8,164 nucleotides of DNA from Candidatus Sulfotelmatobacter sp. (GCA_030037575.1 JASHRB010000457.1:1-8164), one strand, 5' to 3'. Positions 1 to 5,550 are shown, numbered from the stretch's first letter. Notes: generated from the sequence alone by a model not told the origin. Numbers and translations are program-made.

Positions 1-62
1 TGGAGCCGCACCTGCAGGAACAGATTCTCGGCCAGACCGCTGTGGGCATTTGGCGCGCATAA
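1..62 (+). CDS. Possible C-terminal end of an upstream plus-strand gene (partial, unidentified)
   Basis: The frame beginning at base 3 reads EPHLQEQILGQTAVGIWRA and stops at TAA 60-62. The composition looks protein-like, but no family can be named from 19 residues. A second plus frame is open from base 2 to TGA 119-121, and a minus frame is also open across the left edge, so the reading frame is not secure. If real, this gene ends about 97 bases before the start region of the HAF pseudogene. Sequence left of the window is needed to decide. Confidence 0.25.
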   Translation, partial: EPHLQEQILGQTAVGIWRA

Positions 63-147
63 ACGCTGCGTGGGCGACCGCGGCCAACGGTTACAAGCGG
101 GTATCAGTCCTCAAAGTATGATTTCGCCCCCCGATCGTGTTCCCTCC

Positions 148-161
148 GGAGGGTCATCATC
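148..161 (+). promoter_or_regulatory. Shine-Dalgarno with mutated start codon (ATG to ATC) of the HAF pseudogene
   Basis: GGAGG at 148-152 is followed after six bases by ATC at 159-161, and the frame then continues CGC AAC TCC GTT into a hydrophobic signal-like segment. The ribosome-binding site and spacing are what one expects of a real gene, but the codon in the start position is ATC. The nearest in-frame permitted start is TTG at 189, which would cut the signal peptide in half. I infer a lost start codon. Confidence 0.5.
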
Positions 162-780
162 CGCAACTCCGTTTGTCTGGCGGTCGTTTTGCTTGCGATT
201 GGCTCGGCCGCCACGAGTGCTCGAACATTCAAGCTCCAGGCGGTCGGTTTCGTTGTACCGTCGGCAATCAACCCCTCGGGCGCGATAGCCGACAGTTTCT
301 GCCCCGGCCATTGGCCGGGCTTCGACGGTGCTCAGGCGAACGGCCATGCCTTCAGCCTGCAGGCCAACGGACCAGCGTAGGAAGCGTTCAAGAGAGCCGA
401 ATCCGCAGACAGTCAGGATAGTTTCGTGAAGGGAATCGAGGACAAAGGTAACGTTGTCGCCGGATTTTGTCCTCTTGGTCGTTTGCCAGGCGCCGCCAGG
501 CACGGGTATCTGTTCTCGGTCGCGTCCGATTCTGCGGCCCAAATCCGTTTTCCCGGGGCAATCGCTACCCTGGGCCGGCAGAATCGATCAGTCCGGCGAA
601 ATTGTCGGCGTATCATGCAATGCTACGACCTGCAGTCTTGACAGTGCTTTTGCCGCTCAAGCCTTCCTGCTCGAGCGCATCGAGGGAAGCTTTTCAAAGC
701 AGGCTGCCACCTACACGTCCAGCCAGTTGCGGACGCTGAATTCGCACGCCGGAGGGTTGAGCATCTCGCCGGCATGCGAG
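159..780 (+). pseudogene. Decayed secreted HAF-repeat protein
   Basis: The read-through shows a signal-peptide-like start (about 159-225, with LAVVLLAIGSAATSA) and then three degenerate copies of one repeat. Copy 1 (about 255-362) has INPSGAIADSFC and ends in HAFSL. Copy 2 (423-518) has IEDKGNVVAGFC and ends in HGYLF. Copy 3 (577-675) has IDQSGEIVGVSC and ends in QAFLL. The link FPGAIATLG (549-575) is also typical. This is the pattern of the extracellular HAF repeat family (TIGR02913), secreted proteins of unknown role that are frequent in Acidobacteria. The gene is broken: the start codon is ATC, an in-frame TAG lies at 378-380, and one extra base near 575-576 moves the reading from the frame of 159 to the frame of 577. 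Past 675 the frame stays open into the antisense of the cyclophilin gene, so the original 3' end is uncertain. The family call is from memory of the motif, without a profile search. Confidence 0.7.
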
Positions 781-786
781 CGCTGG

Positions 787-1314
787 CTATGCTTTCTCAA
801 TTGTCACCCTCGTCAGAACTATATCTTTGTTGGGACGATCCTGCCGGTTGCGGGGCACCTTCGTGATCTTATCGACGACATCCTGTCCCTCCACGACTTC
901 GCCGAAAATCGTATGTTTGCCGGTGAGCCAGGCGGTCGGAGCGACCGTAATAAAGAATTGCGAGCCATTGGTATGCGGACCGGCGTTGGCCATCGCCAGT
1001 TTTCCGGGCTTATCGAATTTATGGGGCGATCCCCTGGTTTCGTCTTCAAATCGGTAGCCGGGCCCGCCCGTACCCGTGCCTTGCGGATCGCCGCCTTGAA
1101 TCATGAAGTTCGGAATGACGCGGTGAAAGATGGTGCCGTCATAAAGCCGGTCTTTCGATTTCTCGCCGGTTGAGGGATGAGTCCATTCTCGCTGGCCTTC
1201 GGCGAGTTCGACAAAGTTGACGACGGTTTTTGGCGCGTCCCTTTCGAAGAGCCGGCAGATGATATTTCCTTCCGTCGTTTCGAATTTGGCATAAGTCCCA
1301 GGCGGGCGGGTCAT
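787..1314 (-). CDS. Cytoplasmic cyclophilin-type peptidyl-prolyl cis-trans isomerase
   Basis: A 175-residue single-domain cyclophilin, which catalyses cis-trans isomerisation of Xaa-Pro peptide bonds in folding proteins. The core motifs are present: [14 protein letters not shown] (63-76), with the catalytic arginine at R65 and F70, M71 and Q73 lining the pocket; [15 protein letters not shown] (109-123); and [12 protein letters not shown] (129-140). W129 and H134 match human CypA W121 and H126, so the active site is complete and the tryptophan linked to cyclosporin binding is kept. There is no signal peptide, so it should act in the cytoplasm. The ATG start is supported by AAGGA at 1321-1325, six bases upstream. 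It is the last gene of a likely dipeptidase-cyclophilin-cyclophilin operon and lies 67 bases after its exported paralogue. It could be called PpiB-like, but the orthology is not certain enough for a symbol. Confidence 0.95.
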   Translation of the reverse strand: MTRPPGTYAKFETTEGNIICRLFERDAPKTVVNFVELAEGQREWTHPSTGEKSKDRLYDGTIFHRVIPNFMIQGGDPQGTGTGGPGYRFEDETRGSPHKFDKPGKLAMANAGPHTNGSQFFITVAPTAWLTGKHTIFGEVVEGQDVVDKITKVPRNRQDRPNKDIVLTRVTIEKA

Positions 1315-1381
1315 AAAGATTCCTTTCGAAATTGGCGGCTTGATAATGGTCGTTCGTTGTTCGCTGCAAGTTGCAAAGACT

Positions 1382-2074
1382 TCAGTTTGCAGACGCAGCC
1401 GCGGTCTGTTTCACCGGCGCGGCCGATTTGGCTGCCGCAGTCGAGCCATAGACGATTTTTATGTGCACAATCTTCACCGGGCGAAATGGGCGATCGTTCA
1501 TGGGGTCGCGCGCCATGGCTGCAATCTGCGTGACTAGGGCCACGGCCGCGTCATCGCACTGCCCGAAGATGGTGTAGCCGCCGTTGAGCTGGGGAGTCGC
1601 AACTTCGGTGATGAAAAACTGAGAACCATTCGTGTCCGGCCCCGCGTTAGCATAGGCCAAGCGCCCCGGTCGGTCGAACAGGAGGTCGGAGGAAACTTCA
1701 TTCTTGAATCTATAACCAGGATCGCCGGTGCCGTCACCCTTGGGATCGCCGCCCTGAATCATGAAGTCGGGAATCACACGATGAAAAATTGTGCCATCAT
1801 AAAGCGGCACTCCACGCTTTGGGACGCCATTCAGCGGATTTTTCCACTCTTTTTTTCCGCTGGCCAGGCCAATAAAATTCGCCACTCCGATTGGAGCTTT
1901 ATCGGGAAAGAGGGTGCAGTGCATGTCTCCTGCCGTGGTTTCAATGATTGCCGTCGGCGGTCCCGCCGATGTGCGATGGGCAGGCTTGGCTGGTGCGGAT
2001 TGCGAGGCAGATTGCCCGATGACCGCCTGCCCGGCAAGTGAAATTGCCGCAAGCGTTAGAAAAATGTTTTGCAT
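1382..2074 (-). CDS. Exported cyclophilin-type peptidyl-prolyl cis-trans isomerase
   Basis: A 230-residue cyclophilin with an N-terminal export signal. Residues 1-20 are hydrophobic ([15 protein letters not shown]) with a plausible cleavage near 20/21, followed by an Ala/Ser/Pro-rich linker to about 40 and the cyclophilin domain (about 41-208). The C-terminal tail is Ala-rich. [14 protein letters not shown] (97-110) keeps the catalytic arginine (R99), and [15 protein letters not shown] (142-156) is intact. In the loop equivalent to WLTGKH of the neighbouring paralogue, the sequence is QLNGGY, so the CypA W121 and H126 positions are Q and Y (Y167). This predicts weak cyclosporin binding but not necessarily loss of activity. 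The frame is open upstream to 2431, inside the dipeptidase gene, but the start at 2074 is preferred because of the signal peptide and AAGGAG at 2080-2085, five bases before ATG. It lies 65 bases after the dipeptidase gene, consistent with one transcript. Confidence 0.93.
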   Translation of the reverse strand: MQNIFLTLAAISLAGQAVIGQSASQSAPAKPAHRTSAGPPTAIIETTAGDMHCTLFPDKAPIGVANFIGLASGKKEWKNPLNGVPKRGVPLYDGTIFHRVIPDFMIQGGDPKGDGTGDPGYRFKNEVSSDLLFDRPGRLAYANAGPDTNGSQFFITEVATPQLNGGYTIFGQCDDAAVALVTQIAAMARDPMNDRPFRPVKIVHIKIVYGSTAAAKSAAPVKQTAAASAN

Positions 2075-2079
2075 GACTG

Positions 2080-2085
2080 CTCCTT
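2080..2085 (-). promoter_or_regulatory. Ribosome binding site fixing the start of the exported cyclophilin
   Basis: AAGGAG on the minus strand, five bases before the ATG at 2074-2072. It decides between this start and a start far upstream inside the dipeptidase gene. The chosen start gives a clean signal peptide and no overlap with the preceding gene. Confidence 0.75.
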
Positions 2086-2139
2086 GCAATTTTCCTCTTG
2101 ATTTATGGAAGCAATGTTGCATTGTACGACAAGGACGAA

Positions 2140-3411
2140 TCAGCGTGGCTGTGCCCGTATTTCCCGACTCACGGTCTCGACCTGGCCAAAGACGCGCAGC
2201 AGATTTCCTCCGAGAATTTTCTTGATGTCTTCCGCGCTGTAGCCACGATCGAGCAGGGCTTGCGTGATCTTGGGCAAATCTGCGGCGGAATCCATGCCCT
2301 GCGGCGTGGCCCCGCTCACGCCATCGAAGTCCGATCCCAGGCCGACGTGATCGATGCCCGCAATTTTGGCCACGTGATCGATGTGGTCGATGAGCACGCT
2401 GAACGGTGGCCGCGGAATCTTCGCCATCCACTCGCGTTCGATATGGTCAACCTCGAGATAATTGACCGGTTTGCCTTGCCCCCTTAGAGAATCGACGTAT
2501 TGCTGGATCGCAGCGGCCTGCTCTGTGCTCTGCGCTTCCGCCGCTTTGCGGAAGTTCTCATCGTCGAAGCCGGAGAAAAAGTTCACATCGACGACCCCAC
2601 CATTTTTGGCTACCGCACGCAGCATGTCATCGGTCATGTCTCGCGGCGCATTTACTAACGCACGCGCCGAGGAGTGCGAGGCGATCACCGGAGCCTTGGT
2701 TACCGCGATCGTGTCCCAGAAAGTCTTGTCGGAGACGTGAGATATGTCGACCATCATTCCCAGCCGGTTCATCTCGAGGACAACTTGCTTGCCAAAATCG
2801 GTGAGGCCGTTGTGGTGCTGCACTTTCGCATCGTTGATGTCGCCGGAGGAGTCGGCCCACTCGTTCGTGTTCGACCAAGTAAGCGTCATATAGCGCACCC
2901 CGAGGCGATAGTAGTCCCCTAGCAGGTGCATGTCGTTCTCAATCGAATGCCCGCCTTCAATCCCCATCAGCGCAGCCAGCTTATGCTCGCGATGAGCGCG
3001 CTCGATATCGGCGGGGGAAAAAGCCATCATCATGCGATCCGGGTGCCGCGCCGCTTGCAGGTAAACTGAGTCGATCAGATCCAGCGTGTGATGCGCGAAG
3101 TGGCCCTGATTGGTTTCGGGATCGACCCAGATCGAAAAGAATTCCGCTCCCAGATTGCCGCGACGAGCCTTGTCGAGGCTGACGTGGCCGATATCGTTGG
3201 GATCGGTCGAGCCAATATCGAAGCCCTGGTCGAGAAATCGTTGTGGTGTATCAGCGTGGGTGTCGATGACAATGGCGGAATCTTGAATAGCACGCGCTTT
3301 TGCGCTGACGGCAGGCCCCGACGAATCCGGCGATTGGGCTGTCGACAATCGCGTACTGAACGACGCGGCCATCACGAGACACAACAAGACAACGGAACGA
3401 TCCAGGGTCAT
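2140..3411 (-). CDS. Exported membrane dipeptidase (peptidase family M19)
   Basis: A 423-residue protein of the renal dipeptidase family, zinc enzymes that hydrolyse dipeptides (many accept a D-amino acid at the C-terminal side). The metal ligands are all visible: H52 and D54 in DTHADT, E152 in GIEGGHS, H225 in DISHVSD, H246 in ASHSSA, and D361 in GLGSDFDG, which fits a complete binuclear zinc site. R257 in NAPRDMTDD is the expected substrate-side arginine. The N-terminus (about 1-25, VVLLCLVMAAS ending STAQ) looks like a signal peptide, so the enzyme probably works in the periplasm or envelope. Length is normal for the family. The ATG has no strong Shine-Dalgarno. It leads a probable operon with two cyclophilin genes (65-base gap to the first). 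A role in envelope peptide turnover or nutrient scavenging is an inference; the true substrate cannot be read from the sequence. Confidence 0.95.
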   Translation of the reverse strand: MTLDRSVVLLCLVMAASFSTRLSTAQSPDSSGPAVSAKARAIQDSAIVIDTHADTPQRFLDQGFDIGSTDPNDIGHVSLDKARRGNLGAEFFSIWVDPETNQGHFAHHTLDLIDSVYLQAARHPDRMMMAFSPADIERAHREHKLAALMGIEGGHSIENDMHLLGDYYRLGVRYMTLTWSNTNEWADSSGDINDAKVQHHNGLTDFGKQVVLEMNRLGMMVDISHVSDKTFWDTIAVTKAPVIASHSSARALVNAPRDMTDDMLRAVAKNGGVVDVNFFSGFDDENFRKAAEAQSTEQAAAIQQYVDSLRGQGKPVNYLEVDHIEREWMAKIPRPPFSVLIDHIDHVAKIAGIDHVGLGSDFDGVSGATPQGMDSAADLPKITQALLDRGYSAEDIKKILGGNLLRVFGQVETVSREIRAQPR

Positions 3412-3523
3412 AGGTTTGAGTGGTGCCTATAAAAGCAAACGAACGATTGTATAGCACAACAGGCAGCCGCGGCATTCTGAATGCTGAGAAAAGGGTCGAA
3501 TTTGCGCAGTTCCGCGACTCTGC
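3412..3523 (-). promoter_or_regulatory. Upstream region of the dipeptidase gene with a 13-base dyad
   Basis: This 112-base gap between the kinase stop and the dipeptidase start contains a perfect inverted repeat, GCATTC-T-GAATGC (3472-3484). An AT-rich stretch (about 3421-3451) on the minus strand includes TACAAT (3446-3451) and a TTTTATA run. No convincing -35 box is placed at the right distance from either. The dyad, about 60-75 bases before the start codon, could be an operator; one nucleotide between arms is too tight for an RNA hairpin. This is the most likely place for the operon promoter, but the exact promoter is not resolved. Confidence 0.3.
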
Positions 3524-4036
3524 CTAGCGAAGCGCTGCGAGAGCCTGTTCGATGCACGCCTCCAGCGGCTCATCGGTGTTGATTACCGTCTTCTGCAGCG
3601 TGATTTCCTCGAAACGCGAATGTACCTCCCGATACAGTTTGAAATCCCGATTGGCGGCAAGATGCTCTCGTTTCGCCTGCGCTGCGAGGCGTTTCCTCGC
3701 ACTCTCGTCAGCGCATACGCACTCAAGAACTCGCCAGTTCTGGTGCAGGGAAACTGCTGTGTCGATCACGTTGTTAATTTGATAGCTGCGGGAGAACGTT
3801 CGTCCATCGAGAAAAATGACTCGTTCGCGATCGTGGTCGAGCAAATAGGCTGCGGTTTGGAGCATGATCTGCAAGCAGAAATCATTTTGCCGCGAGGAAT
3901 ATTCGATCTCGCCGGGCAAGAATAGCGAGTGCCGAATTTCGTCTTTTCCGATTACGCGTCCTTGCACACGCAAAGCTAGCGAGCGGGCAAGCGTAGTCTT
4001 ACCCGTGCCGGGAAGTCCCGCCATCAATACGATCAC
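3524..4036 (-). CDS. Small P-loop kinase (AAA_33 / COG0645-like predicted kinase)
   Basis: A 170-residue nucleotide-binding protein. Walker A is GLPGTGKTT (7-15) immediately after a beta-strand (MIVLMA). KDEIR (31-35) sits in the position of the switch/substrate segment seen in zeta-toxin-like and APS-kinase-like proteins, and VIFLDGRTFSR (73-83) provides the acidic residue D77 after a hydrophobic strand. An Arg/Lys-rich helix (114-123) resembles the lid of this fold. Length and order fit the single-domain 'predicted kinase' group, which phosphorylates small molecules or occasionally other targets; the substrate cannot be inferred. The start is GTG at 4036-4034; no in-frame ATG exists upstream and this start puts the P-loop in its usual place. 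There is no obvious Shine-Dalgarno. The upstream DNA is the remnant of a tautomerase gene on the opposite strand. It lies 112 bases before the dipeptidase gene; a shared function is not evident. Confidence 0.85.
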   Translation of the reverse strand: MIVLMAGLPGTGKTTLARSLALRVQGRVIGKDEIRHSLFLPGEIEYSSRQNDFCLQIMLQTAAYLLDHDRERVIFLDGRTFSRSYQINNVIDTAVSLHQNWRVLECVCADESARKRLAAQAKREHLAANRDFKLYREVHSRFEEITLQKTVINTDEPLEACIEQALAALR

Positions 4037-4405
4037 ACATTCATTAAAGCATGTATCGGCCCAGGATCGGTTGCAGGTGAGTACGGAAAATCCTCCCCGA
4101 GAGGCTTGACCTATGATCCCAGTTATCTAGGCGGAGAGCGCGACGACCAGACTGCTTTCGTGCAAATCACGCTGTCGGCTGCTGGCCAGGTAGCGCAGAA
4201 ATCCAAACTTTGCACCCGAATGGTGGAACTGCTTTCGGAGAATTACGGGCTTTGGCGTCGGGACTTGGTGATTAACCTGGTGGAAGTTGCCTGGGAGAAT
4301 TGGTGGTTCGGCAACCGGGAAGCGCAGTATCCATCGTCAACCTACTTGGTGCCTGCGGCGGTGAGCGTCGCTGACTCGGGTCGCTCGACGGGAACTAGGT
4401 CCTGA
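4030..4405 (+). pseudogene. Truncated, frameshifted tautomerase (Tautomerase_2 / YrdN-like)
   Basis: From TTG 4106 the frame reads TYDPSYLGGERDDQ, then FVQITLSAAGQVAQK, then DLVINLVEVAWENWWFGN and REAQY, the hallmark C-terminal two thirds of PF14552 tautomerases. These are small oligomeric enzymes of the 4-oxalocrotonate tautomerase superfamily that use an N-terminal proline as catalytic base. The preceding family segment (DRxQV) is found in another frame, as AQDRLQVSTENPPR (4062-4100). The two join if two bases of the GAGA at 4099-4102 are removed, which points to a GA duplication. The first 25-30 residues, including the catalytic Pro-1, are absent: that DNA now encodes the start of the opposite-strand kinase. 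The 3' end carries an extra tail of about 20 residues and overlaps the DUF5715 gene tail-to-tail by 64 bases. A short product from TTG 4106 is possible but would lack the active site. Family call strong; extent of the 5' remnant less so. Confidence 0.75.
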
Positions 4406-5076
4406 GTTTGGCGCCAATCCGCGTAGCGGCCCGAGACCATGATGTGGAACACCCATTGATGACGTTCTTCCTCGGGTTCAACCAAGCCGAGAGATTTCAT
4501 GTAGAAGAGATAGCGCTGCATCCACTGAATCTCTTCCTGGCTCAAACCGCGGCGTTGAAGATCAACCGTGAGTCCGGCCAGATGCGACGACGCCGTGTCG
4601 CCTTCCGCCGGAGCCGCGTTGCGGTTGTGACGGCGCAATTTTTTCTGGACCTTCACCGTCCGTACCGCCGAGTTCACTTGAATCTGCTGGTGAAAGCGGT
4701 GATAGTAAGCCTGCGCGAGATCCTGCACAAAATCGCGCGTCCAGGGACGGCAATAACGCCGCGAAGGATCGAGCCGCGGATCGAAGCGCAAGGTTTCGTC
4801 GGCGATAATCGGCTGCAGCGCTCCGCTCGCCTTCAAAGCTTCCAGTTCATCATCATCCTGAATGCGAGGCAATTCCATGCGGTCGATTTCCGCATTCTGC
4901 AACAAGAGCGATTCGTGGGATGGGCGGAACATCGGGTTCCAACGCGTCCAATGAAGACGATGAAAGCGATGCCGGTGGAGGGGTTTGCGCAGAGCCGCGG
5001 TCGTCGTCGCACCGAACGCAGGGTTAAACAGAAAGGCCAGTAAGGAAATAAGAGTCAGTTGGCGCAATAATCTCAA
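4342..5076 (-). CDS. Secreted DUF5715-family protein with M15-peptidase-like motif
   Basis: A 244-residue protein with a signal peptide (about 1-23, LTLISLLAFLFNPAFGA), a basic His/Arg-rich stretch (30-45), and a C-terminal domain. That domain contains VNSAVRTVKVQKKL (134-147), SSHLAGLTVDL (163-173) and HQWVFHIMVSG (206-216). I recognise this as the DUF5715 pattern, known mainly from Acidobacteria and some other Gram-negatives. The SxHxxGxxxD arrangement (H165 and D172, spacing seven) equals the first metal-binding motif of M15 D,D-peptidases such as VanX/VanY, and H211 could be the third ligand, but the usual ExxH glutamate is missing. It is therefore either a variant cell-wall peptidase or a non-catalytic relative; that is inference. 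The start is TTG at 5076-5074, chosen because it gives the signal peptide; the first in-frame ATG is codon 49. It is probably periplasmic or surface-exposed and stands alone, 467 bases after sdhB. Confidence 0.8.
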   Translation of the reverse strand: MRLLRQLTLISLLAFLFNPAFGATTTAALRKPLHRHRFHRLHWTRWNPMFRPSHESLLLQNAEIDRMELPRIQDDDELEALKASGALQPIIADETLRFDPRLDPSRRYCRPWTRDFVQDLAQAYYHRFHQQIQVNSAVRTVKVQKKLRRHNRNAAPAEGDTASSHLAGLTVDLQRRGLSQEEIQWMQRYLFYMKSLGLVEPEEERHQWVFHIMVSGRYADWRQTQDLVPVERPESATLTAAGTK

Positions 5077-5096
5077 GAATTGGTCTCGTATATTCT

Positions 5097-5123
5097 GTTG
5101 CGGGTCCCCGCAACGGTTGCAAC
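5097..5123 (-). promoter_or_regulatory. GTTGC/GCAAC inverted-repeat cluster before the DUF5715 start
   Basis: GTTGCGGG (5097-5104) and CCCGCAAC (5107-5114) form an 8-base inverted repeat, and GTTGCAAC (5116-5123) directly beside it is a perfect 8-base palindrome. The half-site GTTGC thus occurs four times in alternating orientation in 27 bases. The cluster is 21 bases upstream of the TTG start at 5076. It could be a repressor or activator operator, or an RNA hairpin in the leader that competes with a second pairing. There is no U-run after it, so it is not a typical intrinsic terminator. Confidence 0.4.
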
Positions 5124-5239
5124 ATTCTAAGCTACGCTGTCAAGCTTCCCCTACGATTGGCAGCCGATCTGCCATTACGAGCGTTATCGAGCGGAGTGAC
5201 CGTGCTTTGATTACTGCTTGGTTACTTCTCAATTCCTCC

Positions 5240-5318
5240 GCGCTCCGCACCAAGTAAGGTGCATGTGAAGCGCCATTGCCGCGCCATGATGAGCTGAACT
5301 CATGTATCTGCGCGGCAA
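5240..5318. other. Pair of adjacent hairpins, possible structured RNA
   Basis: Hairpin A (5240-5273) has outer arms GCGC/GCGC and an inner perfect stem GCACC (5247-5251) / GGTGC (5258-5262) with a six-base loop. Hairpin B (5276-5318) has a perfect 9-base outer stem TTGCCGCGC (5276-5284) / GCGCGGCAA (5310-5318) and an inner 5-base stem ATGAG (5289-5293) / CTCAT (5299-5303) closing a five-base loop. They are two bases apart. The strand is not determined: on the minus strand they lie between sdhB and the DUF5715 gene. No U-tract follows on either strand. Candidates are a small RNA, a leader structure, or a dispersed palindromic repeat; I match it to no known family. Confidence 0.4.
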
Positions 5319-5465
5319 CCAGATAGCGAATGTTCGATGCCGAACCGTATTGCCCGGTTGTGGCAGGATGACAAAATACGCCACGGTCATGAGGAAAGGC
5401 AGGCCATTTGCAAAAATCGCCTCCTTTGAACATCACGCGCGAGACCGATTGCCGGCGGGTATTGC

Positions 5466-5494
5466 TTTAGCGTGGCTTTTGCAGAAATTGTCAA
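5466..5494 (-). promoter_or_regulatory. Weak candidate promoter (consensus -35, poor -10)
   Basis: On the minus strand TTGACA at 5494-5489 matches the sigma-70 -35 consensus exactly. After a 17-base spacer the hexamer is GCTAAA (5471-5466), matching TATAAT at only three positions. It would drive the DUF5715 gene with a long leader containing the inverted repeats at 5240-5318 and 5097-5123. A perfect hexamer is not rare by chance, so this is only a candidate. Confidence 0.2.
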
Positions 5495-5531
5495 CAGATC
5501 AGCCGAGCTTTGCTGCAGGTGACTAGAGTAA

Positions 5532-5550
5532 CCGCTGGGGTGATCAGCGG
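5532..5550 (-). terminator. Short stem-loop at the sdhB stop codon, weak terminator candidate
   Basis: CCGCTG (5532-5537) pairs with CAGCGG (5545-5550) around a seven-base loop, and the sdhB stop codon (5546-5544) lies at its edge. A six-base GC-rich stem at the end of the last sdh gene is a plausible transcript end or stabiliser, but no run of U follows on the minus strand, so intrinsic termination is not well supported. Confidence 0.25.

Larger units (their letters stand above)
5077..5543. other. Intergenic region between sdhB and the DUF5715 gene, rich in inverted repeats
   Basis: No convincing gene is present in 467 bases. A minus frame of 98 codons (5436-5140, GTG start) and a plus frame of 74 codons (5302-5526) show no recognisable motifs. 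The region contains an 8-base stem plus an adjacent 8-base palindrome (5097-5123), two neighbouring hairpins (5240-5318), an isolated strong Shine-Dalgarno-like AAAGGAGG on the minus strand (5427-5420) followed only by very short frames, and a TTGACA on the minus strand at 5494-5489. It probably holds the 3' end of the sdh transcript and the promoter and leader of the DUF5715 gene. A decayed small gene cannot be excluded. Confidence 0.6.

Noticed and set aside
111..542. Minus-strand frame of 143 codons
   Set aside because: No recognisable motif; the plus strand here carries the HAF repeats.
768..787. GCCGGC/GCTGGC hairpin at the end of the cytoplasmic cyclophilin gene
   Set aside because: Only six pairs including a G-T wobble, eight-base loop and no U-run; too weak to call a terminator.
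454..1173. Plus-strand frame of 239 codons
   Set aside because: Only its part from 577 to about 675 matches the HAF repeat; the rest is a chance extension, the right half being antisense to the cyclophilin gene.
2075..2431. N-terminal extension of the exported cyclophilin back to 2431
   Set aside because: It would overlap the dipeptidase C-terminus in another frame; the signal peptide and AAGGAG at 2080-2085 support the start at 2074.
3524..4036. P-loop kinase as a zeta-type toxin of a toxin-antitoxin pair
   Set aside because: No antitoxin-like small gene lies beside it; the fold is shared by many harmless small-molecule kinases.
4408..5043. Plus-strand frame of 211 codons
   Set aside because: It is antisense to the DUF5715 gene, has no motifs, and the minus-strand frame has a signal peptide and family pattern.
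5140..5436. Minus-strand frame of 98 codons with GTG start
   Set aside because: No motif or signal; it runs through the inverted repeats and has no ribosome binding site at its own start.
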